From the NCBI RefSeq assembly GCF_026239655.1, contig NZ_JAPIVO010000001.1, forward strand, positions 806,001 to 870,000: a DNA stretch of 64,000 nt, written 5' to 3'. The translations under genes and the position numbers were made by a program. A model generated the notes under the pieces. It was not told the DNA's origin, made no database searches, and saw only the letters and a program-made list of their open reading frames with translations. Source of the DNA: Pedobacter sp. MR2016-24 (GTDB lineage: Bacteria; Bacteroidota; Bacteroidia; Sphingobacteriales; Sphingobacteriaceae). Shown here piece by piece: positions 1-15,000 of the stretch; the stretch's first letter is position 1, and each line of letters begins with the position of its first letter.

Positions 1-3000
1 CCAAAAACACTGGTAGTACAAGATCGTGGGACAGTTTTTACACAGCAGTTCACTGCAACGGGTGGTACTCAGAACCTGACCTGGAATATTTCTTCTGGTG
101 ATTTACCTCCGGGTATGACCTTTAGTAACTCGGGATTGCTGACCGGCAGATTAATGACTACCGGCACTTATACTTTTGTGGTGTCGGCTACTGATGGTCA
201 GTTTTTGGGCGCAAAACAGTTTACCGTAAATGTGAATACAGTTAACGAACGTATTTTTGCAAGTGCAGCAGCAACGAACGGAGCTAAAAATGGAACCAGC
301 TGGGCAAATGCGCATACTGATCTTCAGGCTGCGCTTGACCAGGCGATATCGGGAGACGAGATCTGGGTGGCGAAAGGATCATATAGTCCGGGTGCCCTGG
401 TATCAGACAACTTTAAACTGAAAAGCGGTGTGAAGATATATGGTGGTTTTGCCGGTAATGAGGAAAGCCTGGCTGGCCGTGATACCAGCAAAATTCATAC
501 GTTAAACAGTGCTGTCCTGACTGGTAACCAGGGCGCAGGTAATTACCATGTGGTGTATAACGTTACGGCGGTAAGCAATGAAACTTTACTGGATGGTTTT
601 ACCATCAGTGGAGGTAGGGCTTTGACTACTACTACAGGTATCAACGGAAACGGTGGCGGTATTTATACCAGCCTGGGAAACCCTGTATTTAATAACTTAA
701 GGATTAATGATAATGTGGGGCTCTTTGGTGCCGGAGTATATATAGGTGGTGGTTCGCCGCAATTTACAAATACCAGAATTTTCAATAATTCCACCTCTGG
801 AGCAAGTGGAAGGGCAGCAGGTATGTATGTTCTGGCAGGATCAATAGTGAACCTAAATAAGGTTTCTTTCGAGGGGAATACTGTTGGAGATGCATCTGCG
901 ACATATGGTGGTGCCATATTAAACTATGGTACGCTTACTATTTCTGATGGTTTGTTTAAAAACAACAGTGTGGCGGGAACAACGGCTCAGGGAGGAGCAA
1001 TATATAATAATGATAATGCCGTTTTAAAAATAACCAGTACATCCTTTATTGGTAACTCGGGCCTAACAGGTGGAGCTATATATATCCGGCCGGGTGTAAG
1101 TGAGTTTACTGATGTAGTATTTAAAGAGAATAAAGCTGCGGGTACGGGAGGTGCCGTAAATAATCTGGGCTCACCGGTATTTAACAGAGTATATTTTATA
1201 GCCAATGAAGCAGTACAGCATGGAGGGGCACTTTTTTCATCGGGAGTTCCAAAACTTGACAATGTGGTGTTTAGCCGGAATAAAGTGACATCTGCAAGTA
1301 CCTATTATGGTGGAGCAATGTACAGTAGTACCGCTACTTTAACGAATGTAACTTTTAGTAATAACAGCATTGCAAGGACCGCTGCCGGCGGAGGTGCATT
1401 GTACCGGTCGGCCGGAACGATAACTATTAATAACAGTATTTTCTGGGGCAATACACGTGCAGGTAATATCTCAGATCAGATCAGTGGTGTAGTGACTATC
1501 AATAAATCGATTGTGCAGGATGGATATGCAACAGGTACAAATATAGGTATCGGCGATCCGCTGTTTTTGAATGCAGCAATTGACAACCTGAGATTAAAAG
1601 GTGGGTCGCCGGCAATTGACCAGGGTGATAATTCGAAGACTACAACTAATGTAGATGTGCTGGGTAACAATCGCCTGTTTAATGGAATTGTAGATTTGGG
1701 TGCTTATGAAAATCAGGGTACAGCCAGTCTGACCGTTTCTCCGGTAAGTCTGGATGCTGTCAGTCGGGGAACTAACCTGCAATTGCCGCTAAAGGTTAAT
1801 GGCGACTATATCGATCTGAGCTGGAACATTACTTCGGGAGCTTTGCCTTTAGGAGTTTCTTTATCACCGGCCGGTGTACTGATGGGAAGACCATTAATTG
1901 CGGGTACCTATACTTTTGTAGTGGGGGTAACAAACGGCGAACTGGTAGGGAGCAAACAATATACTTTAGTAGTGAACCCAGGTGCTACGATCATATTTGT
2001 GAATACAAATGCGGCAGCGGGATTAAACAATGGCAGCAACTGGCAGAATGGCTTTACTGATTTGAAAGTGGCTATTTCCAATGCTGTAGCAGGTGACCAG
2101 GTTTGGGTAGCGAAAGGAACTTACAGTCCGGGCCTGCTGGTAACTGATACGTATGCGATGAAAGAGGGCGTTAAGATTTACGGCGGTTTTGCAGGAACTG
2201 AAGTCTTACTCACTGAGCGGGATATGAAGCTGATTGGTACGTCAAATAAATCTGTTCTGGACGGTAGTCAGGGTGTAGCCAGCAGGCATGTGATTTTTAA
2301 TAATGTTGCTTTATCAAATGCAACATTATTGGACGGATTTACAGTTAGTGGCGGACAGGCCTCGCTGACAGGTACTGATGGAGATGTAATGCGTGGTGGT
2401 GGTATTTACAATATTTCAACGGTAAAGGCAATCTTCAGTAACCTGCGGATTGTCAATAATAAAGCACAGCGTGGCGGCGGTATTTATAACGCCGGTCAGG
2501 CCCTGTTTGATCATATCGAATTTTATCAGAATACCTCGAGTATATCAGGAGCAGGTATGTTCAATACAGGAGCTTCGGTGACAATGACTGATATCGTGTT
2601 CAGAGAAAATACTGCTGCAAATTACGGTGGTGGTATGGCTTCTTCAGGTACAGCATTTGTATTGGACAGAGTTTCATTTATCGGTAACTCTTCAGCTTTT
2701 AGTGGAGCAGGATTTTATCTTTATGGTGGCGCAGCTATACTGAATAACGTTTTGTTCAGTCGCAATGCAGTAACCACTTCCGGATATTACGGCGGTGGTA
2801 TGGCTACAACGGTAGCTGCAACATTAACTAACGTTACATTCAGTAACAACACCACTGCATTTTCGAGTGGTACTGCTGCCGGCGGCGGAGGTTTATATCG
2901 TGGTAGCGGAGTGGTTACTGTAGATAATTCTATTTTCTGGGGAAATAAGCGTGCAAATGGGGTAGATGACCAGCTGGGGCCGAATATTACCTTGCGACAA

Positions 3001-6000
3001 TCCATTGTTCAGGGAGGTTATACTGCCGGAACTAATGTTTTTATTGGTGATCCTTTGTTTGCTGATGCTGCTGCTGACAACCTGCAGCTGAAGGGCGGTT
3101 CGCCAGCTATAGATATAGGTGATAACAGCAGAAATACCACCTCAACTGATTTATCAGGAAATCTGCGCGTATTTAATGAAACCATTGATCTTGGGGCTTA
3201 TGAAAATCAGGGCGGTGCCAGCTTAAAGGTTTTACCTGCAACTATAGCTACCGTGACCCGCGGCACAAAGGTTAATATAGAAATGACGGTTACAGGTGGT
3301 ACGGGTGACTTAACATGGAGAGTGCAATCTGGCAAATTACCGGGTGGACTGATGCTAAGCAGCAATGGGAAGCTTATGGGGGCAGCGACCACAGTGGGTA
3401 CTTATATTTTTGTAGTTGCAGTAACAGATGGTAATCTTATCGGAAGTAAACAATATACCGTAAATGTTAGTGCCGGAGCGGCCAGGTTATATGTGAGTCA
3501 GGCTGCCACCGGGGAAAATACAGGCAGCGATTGGGCTAATGCAATGACTGACCTGCAACCCGCTTTATCACTTGCAGCAGCTGGTGATGAAATCTGGGTA
3601 GCGAAAGGGACTTATAGTGCCGGAACGCTGGCCAGCTCTTCTTTTACCTTAAAAGAGGGGGTAAAAATGTATGGTGGCTTTGCCGGTACAGAGTCAATCC
3701 TTGCAGAAAGAGACAGTGCCGGTGTGCGTACGCTGAATCAAACCATTCTTGATGGTAGTCAGGGAACCGTAAGTGCGCATGTGGTTTATAATAGTGCAGC
3801 ATTAACCAATGCTACAGTACTCGATGGATTTAGTATCCAGGGTGGACAGACTACGGGATACGGTGGTGGTATTTATAACACTGCCGGTGCGGCAACATTT
3901 AGCCACCTTTGGGTTAAAAATAACGTCGCCGTGTTTGGTGGCGGACTTTATCATAGTGGTGATGCTGTTTATAGTGATGTGATTTTTAGTGATAACCAGG
4001 CAAAGGGCAGTTCTGCCCGTGGCGCTGCAGTTTATAATATCAAGGGCTTTAAGCTTACGGGGGGTGTTTTTGAAAATAACAGGATAATAGATGCAAATGC
4101 TTACGGTGCTGGTATTTTCAACGTAGGTGTCTTGACATTAAAGGATGTAAAATTTGATAACAATACATTAGTTGGTGGTCAGGGCGGAGCAATATACTCT
4201 TACTCAGGTGCAGTGGTGGAGATCAGTAAAGCTTCGTTTAATGCAAATAAAGCAGGCACCGGAGGTGCAATCTACTTTGCTAATGGTACACAGACTTTAA
4301 CGGATATCGTATTCAAAGAGAACAGCGCGACATTATCTGCCGGTGCAATTTTTGGCGGTGGTGCATTGACAGTGAACAGGGCTTCGTTCATTAAAAATAC
4401 AGCTGTGCAGCATGGCGGGGCGATGTGGGCAGGTGGTGCATCAACCAAAGTTGATAATACAATTTTTAGCCAGAACAGCGTGACTAAGACAGCTAACTAT
4501 GGTGGTGCAGTATATGCAAGTGCCGGAAACATCAGCTTTATCAATACTACATTCAGCAATAATACGATCATCTATGAAAACAGCAGCAAGACCTTAAGTT
4601 ACGGTGGTGCATTGTACCGCGGTGGAGGAACAGTAGCTGTTTACAATAGTATACTTTGGGGCAATACACGTGGTGCTGGTATTGCCGATCAGCTGAATGC
4701 GGGAATTGCGGTAGATAATTCTATTGTACAGAACGATTATGCAGCGGGGACGGGTATTAAGATTGGAAATCCTGCATTTACTGATGCAGGTAATGATAAC
4801 CTAAAATTAAGACCAGGATCGCTCGCCATTGACGCAGGATTAAATAACTGGCAGGTTTATCAAACCGATCTTGCAGGAAATGCCAGGGTAGTTAACAGTG
4901 TGGTAGATCTGGGTGCTTACGAGAATGATGGAAGCGGAAGTCTGCTCATCAGTCCCGCTTCAATTGCACCTGTAAAAAGAGGAGCTGCCTTTGATGTGCA
5001 GTTAACAGCAAGGGGAAGTGCCTTACCATTAAACTGGATTTTAAAAGACGGTAAATTACCGCCTGGTATTTCTTTTTCTGCTACGGGTCGCCTGCAGGGA
5101 GTACCAACAGCAACAGGGAATTATACTTTTGTAACAGGGGTTTCGGACGGAGAGATAGAAGGAAATAAACAATATACTATTACAGTACAGGCAGGGCCAT
5201 CAAGATTATATGTACATCAGACAGCGACAGGAGCGAACAATGGAGTAAGCTGGGCTAATGCATTGACCGATCTGCAGGCTGCAATTGGTTTGTCGGTAGC
5301 TGGTGATGAGATTTGGGTTGCTAAAGGAACTTATAGTCCTGGACCTGCTGTAACTTCCTATTTCCTATTAAAGGATGGTGTAAAGATATATGGAGGATTT
5401 GCAGGAACAGAAACCCTGATCGCTGAACGTGATAGTGCTGCGGTACGTAATGCCAATGAAACTATTCTGGAAGGTGGGAAAAGTCAGGGGCCGGCAAGTT
5501 ATCACGTTGTGTATAACAATGCAGCTTTGACCAGTGCTACAGTACTGGACGGGTTCAGTATCCAGGGTGGTGCGGCTGGCACTACAAACGGAGGTGGTAT
5601 TTACAACAGTTTGGGTACGGCCACTTTTAACTTTTTGTGGATTAAGAACAATACAGCGGTTTATGGCGGTGGACTTTATCATAGTGGTGATGCAAAATAC
5701 ACGAATATCATCTTCACGAATAACCAGTCGAAAGGCAGTAACGCGCGTGGTGCTGGGGTATATAATGTTAAAGGATTTAAGCTTAGCGACGGTAAATTTG
5801 ATAGCAATAAGATCATTGAGACTACAGGTTATGGAGCGGGAATATTCAGTATTGGTATACTGGAACTGAACGGCGTGAAATTCGACAGCAACTCCATTGT
5901 CAACGGGCAGGGCGGGGCTATTTACAGTAATTCCGGAGCTGCTACAACGATCAGTAAATCTTCATTTACAGGGAATACTGCGCCTACTGGCGGAGCATTA

Positions 6001-9000
6001 TTAATAACCAACGGCTCTACCAATATGACCGATGTGGTATTTGCCAATAATGCGGCTACCGCAACAGGGGGAGCGATTTATGTGAATTCGGGGATGATCC
6101 TGAACAGGGTTTCCTTTATAGATAACACTTCCCTGCAGCATGGCGCGGCGATGTGGACAAGCGGTACACTTAGAATTGACAACAGCATATTCAGCAATAA
6201 TAAGGTCACTTCCACAGGTGCATATTACGGTGGTGCAATTTATGTTGGCGGTGGAAATACATTAATAAATAATAGCAGTTTCAGCAATAACAGCATTGCT
6301 TATCCTAAAGTAAGCCCGACGCTGAGTTATGGCGGCGGTATCTACCGTGCTGGCGGGGTGCTTACCATTCATAACAGTATCTTATGGGGCAATAAACGCG
6401 GCGGAAACGTCGCTGACCAGCTCAGTGCCGGCGCCGTGATTGATAACTCTATTGTTGAAAATAATTATGCTACAGGAACAGATGTTAAAATAGGGGATCC
6501 GCTTTTTGTTAACCCGGAAGGTAATGACCTTCGGATTAAAGCCGGTTCATTGGCGATAGATGCGGGGATTAACAGCTGGCAGGCATTTGATAAAGATCTG
6601 GATGGAAAGGCCAGGGTTGTAAATGCTATCATAGATCTGGGGGCTTATGAAAGTAACGGCGGGGCAGGCCTGATCATTAGTCCGGCAACGCTTGGGCCAA
6701 TTGTACGTGGTATTTATATGGATGTGCCGCTGAGTACTACAGGCAGCAGTGCCCTGGCTGGATGGACGCTGGAGGCAGGTGAATTACCGAAGGGACTTGC
6801 CTTAACTTCAGATGGCAGGTTACGCGGCACGCCGACTGTAGTGGGTACTTATACATTTGTACTCAAAGCGAGTGATGGTAGTTTAATTGGCAACCGTCAG
6901 TATAAAGTTGTTGTTTCGAATGGGATAGGCAGGTTATATGTAGCCCAGGCAGCACTGGGTGATAACAATGGCAGTAACTGGGCAAATGCTTTTACTGACC
7001 TTCAGCCAGCACTGGCATTAGCAACAAAAGGTGATGAAATCTGGGTAGCGAAGGGAACCTATAGTGCGGGACCTCTTGCCACTTCATCATTTATCTTAAA
7101 AGAAGGCGTAAAAATCTATGGCGGTTTCGCCGGGATTGAGGCTACGGTTGCAGAGCGGGATACCACACTTACCCGTACGGTTAACGAAACGATATTGGAT
7201 GGTAGTGCGGGTGTGGCCAGTTACCATGTCGTGTATAATAATAATACAGCGGTTGCCACAGCATTAACCAATGCTACAGTTTTAGATGGTTTTAGTATTC
7301 AGGGCGGCGGTTCACTGAGTAACTATGGCAGTAGCTATACTAACACTAATACTTTTGGAGGTGGTATTTACAATGTTGGCGGAGCAGCTGTTTTTAGTCA
7401 TCTATGGATTAAGAACAATCTCGGAAGTTATGGTGCAGGTCTGTACCATAGTGGTGATGCCCGCTATTCAGATATCAGGTTTACGAACAACAGGTCTACA
7501 GGATCGGGGCCACGGGGAGCCGGGGTATATAATGCAAGAGGATTTAACCTGAAACGTGGCTTTTTTGAGAATAACAGGATCATTGAATCTACGAGTTATA
7601 CTGGTTACGGAGCCGGACTTTTCAATGCCGGACCTGCTGAACTCAGCGAGGTGAAGTTTGAGAATAACACAATTACTAACGGACAGGGAGGGGCTATTTA
7701 CGGTTATGGTTCATTAACGATCAATGATGGATCTTTCACTGGCAATGAGGCCACTACAGGTGCTGCTATGTACATTACCGGCGGCATACCAGTATTGTCG
7801 AGGGTAAGCTTCAGAGATAATATGGCCAAAGGAGGTGCCGGGGCTATTTACGTTTCGGGCGGAATGACTATTGACCGTGGATCTTTTATCAACAATACTG
7901 CTGTTTTAAATGGCGGTGCGGTATGGTCTGCCGGAACACTAAATATTAGCAACAGTATTTTTAGCAGGAACAAGGTAACGTCAACCGCAGCTAATTATGG
8001 AGGAGCAGTTTACATTAACTCCGGAACGGTAACACTCACTCACAATACCTTCAGCAATAACAGCATCAATTATTTCAATAAGGGACCTTTATTTTATGGA
8101 GGAGCAGTATTCAGGTACACAGGAACAGTGACCATTAATAATAGTGTGCTCTGGGGCAATACACGTAACTCCGGAACAGCGGATCAGCTCAATGCAACGG
8201 TAAAGGTGAACAATTCACTTGTACAGGGCGCTTTTAGTACAGGAGTGAAGATTATAGATAAGGATCCTGCATTTGTGAATGCTGAAACAGATGATCTTGC
8301 ATTGACAGGATGTTCACCTGCAATCAACACAGGGGATAATCTTCTGGCGACAGCTGCTCCGCTTGATTTTATTGGAAATGGGCGCAAAAAATCGGTGCAG
8401 GTTGACATGGGTGCTTTTGAGTATCAGAATGAAGTACTTGTTTTAAATCCATCGCTATTGCCAGCAGGTACACGTGGGGAATTGTACACACAGCAATTAA
8501 CTGTAGCAGGCAGCAGTGGTACTCCTGTTTTTCAGGTCATCTCTGGTAAATTACCGGATGGTTTATCAATGACGCCGTCAGGTCTGCTTACCGGCAACCC
8601 CTTCGTGATAGGCAAGTTTACCTTTACAGTTAATGTAAGTGATGGAATATTATGTGGTAACGCCATTTATAGTATCGATATCGTTGCGGGTACCGGGGTA
8701 GTGAGGATGCATGTCAATCAGGCTGCGGTTTCGGGTGCTGATAATGGAAGTAACTGGGCAAACGGATATCTTGATCTTCAGAGCGCATTAAAGGTTGCTC
8801 TGGCAGGGGATGAGATTTGGGTAGCTAAAGGAAGTTACAGTCCGGGTACACTGGTTACCTCGACTTATAAATTGATCGAAGGCGTAAAGATTTACGGGGG
8901 TTTTGCAGCTACAGAAAAGACATTAACAGAAAGAGATTCTTCAGGTATAAGAACCGTTAACGAGACCATTCTTGATGGTAAACAAATCAGCAGGCATGTG

Positions 9001-12000
9001 GTGTATAATAACCTTGTGCTGACCAATGCGGCAGTATTGGATGGCTTTACGATTACGGGCGGTAAGGCAGGTACAACAGGTGGAAATGGAAATGAAATTT
9101 ATAGTGGCGGGGGGATTTACAACGCCGGTAAAGGAGCTGCTATATTTAGAAACCTTTGGATTAAAGGTAATAGTGCGACCTCCTATGGTGGGGGGATGTT
9201 CAATTCGGGTGCTGCTGTTTTAAGTAATATCACTTTTGAAAACAATACGGTATTAAGTGGTTCTTACCAGCAGGGAGGCGGATTATTTAACAATGGACTG
9301 GCAACGCTGAACAATATTGAATTTATCGGTAATAAGGCTTCAACGGGTGGGGGTATGTTTACTTCAGGTACTGGTGTCACGATGAACAATATCCTGTTCA
9401 GAGAAAATGTGGCTACGGCAAATGGCGGCGGTTTGAATAGTTATGTCGGAAAAGTGCTGTTGAACAATGCTTCATTTATAGGGAATATTTCCCTTACGCA
9501 TGGTGCTGGTATATATCAGTATAATTCAGCACTAACGGTTACGAATACTATATTTACCCGCAACAGGATCACCAGTACGGGCGGGTATTTCGGCGCGGCT
9601 TATTACCAGTATACCGGTACGGTAACGATGGCAAATATCACTGCGTATAAAAACACGGTTTCTTATGTAAATGGAACGGCTGCAAAATACGGTGCGGGTA
9701 TCAGTAAAAATGCCGGGACATTAAATCTGCAGAACAGCATTTTATGGAATAATACCCGGGGAAATAGCGTGCCGGATCAGATGAATTCAACAGTTAAGGC
9801 AGTGAATACCTTGGTTGAAGGAGGTTATGTAAATGGTACGGTGATAGTGGATAAAGACCCTTTGTTTAATCTTGCAACGGAGGATGATCTTTCATTGTCG
9901 GATTGTTCACCTGCCATTAATATGGGAGACAATACTTTTTCTTCAGGCATATCAAAAGATATTTTGAATAATGCAAGGATTAAGGCAGAGACAGTAGATC
10001 TTGGTGCCTACGAGAACCAAAAGAATAGAATTATAATTACTCCTGCTACTTTACCTGAAGGGGCAAGGGGTGTGATCTATGAGCAACAGCTGACTGCCGG
10101 TGGCGGTGCAGGTAATTATACTTATACGGTAAGTTACGGCAAACTGCCTGATGGTTTACTGTTAACATCATCGGGACAAATCAAAGGGAGACCGATCAAT
10201 GCAGGTACCTATACTTTTAATGTGAATGCAAGCGATGGAAACCTATGTGGAAACCGCTTATATACCGTTAACGTTGTACTGGGCACGGGAAGAGTGAGGA
10301 TTTATGTGAACCAGGCAGCAACTGCCGGAATGAACAACAGTTCAAACTGGGAAAATGGTTTCCTGGATTTACAAAAAGGGATTACCTCTGCACTGGCAGG
10401 GGACACCATCTGGGTCGCGAAAGGTAATTATAGTCCGGGGTCACTGGTAAGCTCTTCCTTTATTTTGAAAGAAGGAGTGAAGATTTACGGTGGTTTTGCT
10501 GCTACAGAGAACGATCTTTCTGAAAGAGATACCACAGCATTTCAGGGTGCAAATGAAACGATTCTGAATGGTGGAAATAAAAGTTACCATGTGGTTTATA
10601 ACAGGTTGGCATTGACTAAAGCTACAGTGCTGGACGGTTTCACCATTATGGGAGGACGCACCCGTACTTCATCTTCTTCCTATGAATTCTGTGGTGGGGG
10701 TATCATGAACTATCAGGGTAGTATTATCTTCAGAAATCTATGGGTGAAAGACAATACGGCCTACTATTATGGTGGTGGTATCTATAGTAATACAGCCTCA
10801 GAATTTACTAACATTACCTTAGAGAACAATACAGTTTCGGTAGCGGGTGGAGGTTTGAGTAACCTGGGGGCTTCAAAGTTTACCAACATAAAGTTCATTA
10901 ATAACAAGGCGCAGCAAGGCGGCGGTTTGCATAACAGGACAAACGATATTACTTTAAATAATGTATCATTTACGGGCAATACTACTACCGGACAAGGGGG
11001 GGCATTTTATACGATCGGAGGAAATGTTGTCATTAAAGGCGCAACTTTTTTAGGAAATAGTGCCGGCCAGTCGGGCGGTGCCATCTATAAACAATCCGGA
11101 GCCCTTACCCTATACAATGCGGTATTTAGCCGTAATAAGGTAACGAGCACTGCTGGGTATTTAGGTGGTGCTATTTATTCTTATACAGCGGCTACTGATA
11201 TCATCAACTCCTCTTTCAGCAATAATAGTATCGGTTATGCGAATACTTCATTAACAACCAGGTATGGCGGTGCGGTGTACAGGTATTCTGGTACTGTGGG
11301 CATTGCCAATAGTATTTTTTGGGGAAACCGACGAGGCAATACTATCGCTGATCAGTTCCCGGCAGGTATAACAGTAAGCAATAGTACTATAGAGAACGGT
11401 TATGTGACCGGAGTACAAATCCTGACCAAAGATCCCCAGTTTAAGAATGCGGCAGCGGATGATCTTTCCCTGGCTTCCTGCTCTCCTTCGATCAATATGG
11501 GTGATAATTCAAAAGTAACCAGTATCACGCAGGATGTGGCTGGTGGGGAAAGGATCAAACATACCACGGTAGATATAGGTGCCTATGAATTTCAGGGAGT
11601 TTACCTGGAGAATGCTGAACAGACATTACCGGATGCAGATCAATGGAGCCCTTATACACACCAGATTACGCTGGCAGAAAGTGGCGCATATACATATACC
11701 GTGAGCCAGGGATTATTGCCTGACGGTTTGTCGATCACCTCAACTGGTAAAATTACCGGTGAAGCAAGTGTTGCTGGCTTGTATGAATTTACGCTGGCCG
11801 TAAATGGAACAGACGTTTGTGGTTCACTGAAAGTGAAAATGAGGGTGCTGGCCAAAGAGGCTTACATCGTAGAAGTGTTAACTCCTTATCCGGTTCCTGT
11901 GAAAAAAGATACCGGAACGCCATTTGAAGAACTGAACCTGGTTACCACAGTTGAAGTGGTAATGAGTGATAAAACGCATAAAAGATATCCGGTAACCTGG

Positions 12001-15000
12001 CAGGCTGGTAACTATAATGGAACGGTAGAAGGTATCTATACGCTGACGGGTGTGCTGACTGTTCCTTCACCTGCGGTGAACAAGAATAATTTACTGGCAA
12101 CAGCTAAGGTGGCGGTAGTGGACCCGGTGTATCCATACATTGTTTCTATCGAGCAGCTTCCTCCGGTTTATGTTTTATCGGGCACTCCTTTCAATGAAGT
12201 ACAGCCCATACTGCCTAAACAAGTAAAAGTTACTTACGATACAGGGACAACGGATCTGCTTAATCTGGTATGGCGAGTTGGAACTTACGATTTGAAAGCG
12301 GGTATTTACAGGGTTTATGCGGAGATATTGCTTAAAGAAGAACATGCAAACCCTGTGGGCTTTGAAGCTAACCTGGATATCTATGCGCAACAGCATATCA
12401 TTGCTGTAGAAGAGCTGGCTGATGTAACGGTGCCACTGCATACTGCCGCAAACGTATTGCCCTTACCGGCAAAGGTTCGGGTTACGTATCATGATCAGAC
12501 GACAGGATTTTTAAATGTAGATTGGGACAAGACGCCTTATGTAGCTGATAAGGGCGCTGAATATGATCTTAAAGGAATATTTCAGCTGAATCCGCTGGTA
12601 TCGAATACCAGCTCTTTATATGCTGCTAATAAAATTATCATCCGTAAAAATATTGTCTCTGTAAATCCATTAACAGGGGTAAACACAGCTTATGATACTG
12701 ACTTTGACGATGTGTTGCTGCCACAGCAGGTAAGGGTAGTGTTTGATGATACAACTACAGATACAGTGGGTGTGGAATGGAAACCAGGCACGTATAATCA
12801 GAAAGTTAGTGGCAATTATCCGCTTTCCGGTATTCTTTTGCACGATGAAAGTATTGACAATACATCTGGTAAACAGGCCGCCATCGTTTTAACGGTATTG
12901 CCTAAACCAAAAAATATCGTTTCTGTAGCAGTTCTGGATACAGTACATGTTGGTTATGGAACCTTACTCACCGCTGTTCAGGAATTAAAGCTGCCTGTTC
13001 AGGTAACATACGATGATGGCACAACGGGCAATCTTGCTGTAGTGTGGGATACGGAAGGTTACGATGCAGCGGTTACAGGTGATTATACCTTTACTGGTGA
13101 TTTTACGCTGATAGATGGCGTGATCAATAAAGATGCATTAACTGTTGATATTACGGTTAGCCTAGGATTAAAGTCGATCAAAACGGTACAGCATCCAGGA
13201 GTGATCAATGTTCCTTATGGTACCGTTGCGGATGAAATAGATTTACCGGAGAACGTGAATGTAACCTATAATGACAATACTGCCGGGACAGAAGGAGTCA
13301 TATGGGCATCTGAAACTTATAATCCTTTGCAGGAAGGTAGTTATATATTTAAAGGTACGATCGCAAATAGTGAATTGATTGGTAACCCGGACAGCTTATT
13401 TGCAACGGTAACTGTTAATGTAGGTCCGAAACCCTTAACTGTAGTTTCTGCGGTAGTGGATTCTCTGAGTATCCCTTATGGAACTTCATTCAAAGATGCT
13501 GTGCTGTTATTCCCAAAAACGGCTTTGGTTACGTATGACAATGGAACTACCGGGCAGTTAAATGTCATCTGGAAAGAAGGAGATTATGATGGTATGGTAT
13601 CGGGCAGCTATCTGATTGCCGGTACGCTAGAATTGATGAACAATGTAGTTAATCCTGATAGTGTTCACGTAGAACTGAAGGCTACGGTGGGTGTACATAT
13701 GATTCAAACTTATACCCCTGTTCCGGTCGTAAACGTAGCATATGGTACTGCGACGGCGGATCTGATTTTACCAGAAACGGTAAACACTATTTTTGCAGAC
13801 GGAGGAAATCAGGAGCTTGGCGTTACCTGGGACCTGACAAACTTCAATGGCAGTCTGCAAGGGAAATACCTGATTAAAGGTACGTTTAACCTGACAGATG
13901 ATATCCAGAATCCAAACCTAGTTATCCCGCAGATGGAGGTGAATGTTGCAGCACGGCCTAAGCTGGTTGTTACCTTAAAGACGGATACGATTCTTGTGGG
14001 GTATGGTAAGGCATTAGCTGATATACTATTTCCTGTGGTGAGTAAAGCGACACTGGATGAAGGTACAATGACTGATTTGCCGGTTCTGCTGAACTCTTTT
14101 GAAGTAGAAAGTTACGATGGTATCGTCGCCGATAGCTACGATGGTACTGAGGCTGGTACTTATCTGTTTGAAGGTGTTGTATCACCACCGGACGGGATTC
14201 AGAATCCGGAAAATATTACCCCTAAAGTTTTGGTTGTTGTGGGTAAGAGATCGATTGAAACCTTAACACCTGCAGCTGATATGACTGTGGCTTATGGAAC
14301 TGCATTTGAATCACTCACGCTGCCTGAATCAGTAAGGGCAATTTATAACGATCTTTCGGAAGAGCTTTTAGCTGTAAACTGGACTAAAGGAGATTACGAC
14401 GGCAACCTTCCTGGTGTTTATACTTTGCAGGGCACATTGGTTATTCCCGAGGATATTGATAACCCTAAAGGATTGCAACCGGTAATTAAAGTGACGGTAG
14501 CAGAAAAAATCAGGACGCTGGTTTCCATATCCAGGGATTCTCTCTCTGTGGCTTATGGAACCGAACTGGCGATGGTCAATCTGCCGGCAACAGTGACAGG
14601 TTTATTTGATGATGGTTCTACTGAAGCGCTGACCGTTACTGAATGGAAGTCGCTCGACTATGATTCCCTCGAAGCAGGAAATTATGTGTTCTACGGAATG
14701 GTAGCTATGCCTGTGAATACAGTAAATCCTGAAGAAATCAAAGCTGTAGCAGATGTTATGGTGCAGGAAAAATATGTGGTGTCCGTAGCAGTTGTTCCTG
14801 ACCTGGTAGTTCCTTTCGGTACCTTATATGATGACCTTACTTTACCTGTCCTGGTGAATGTGACTTATAATAACAATGCTGAGGAGCTGGTGCCGGTAAA
14901 TTGGAATACAGGTAATTTTAATGGTCTGATTCCCGGAGATTATACATTGCAGGGAACATTGGTAACTGATCCGGCTGAACAAAATAAAGACAATAAGGAA

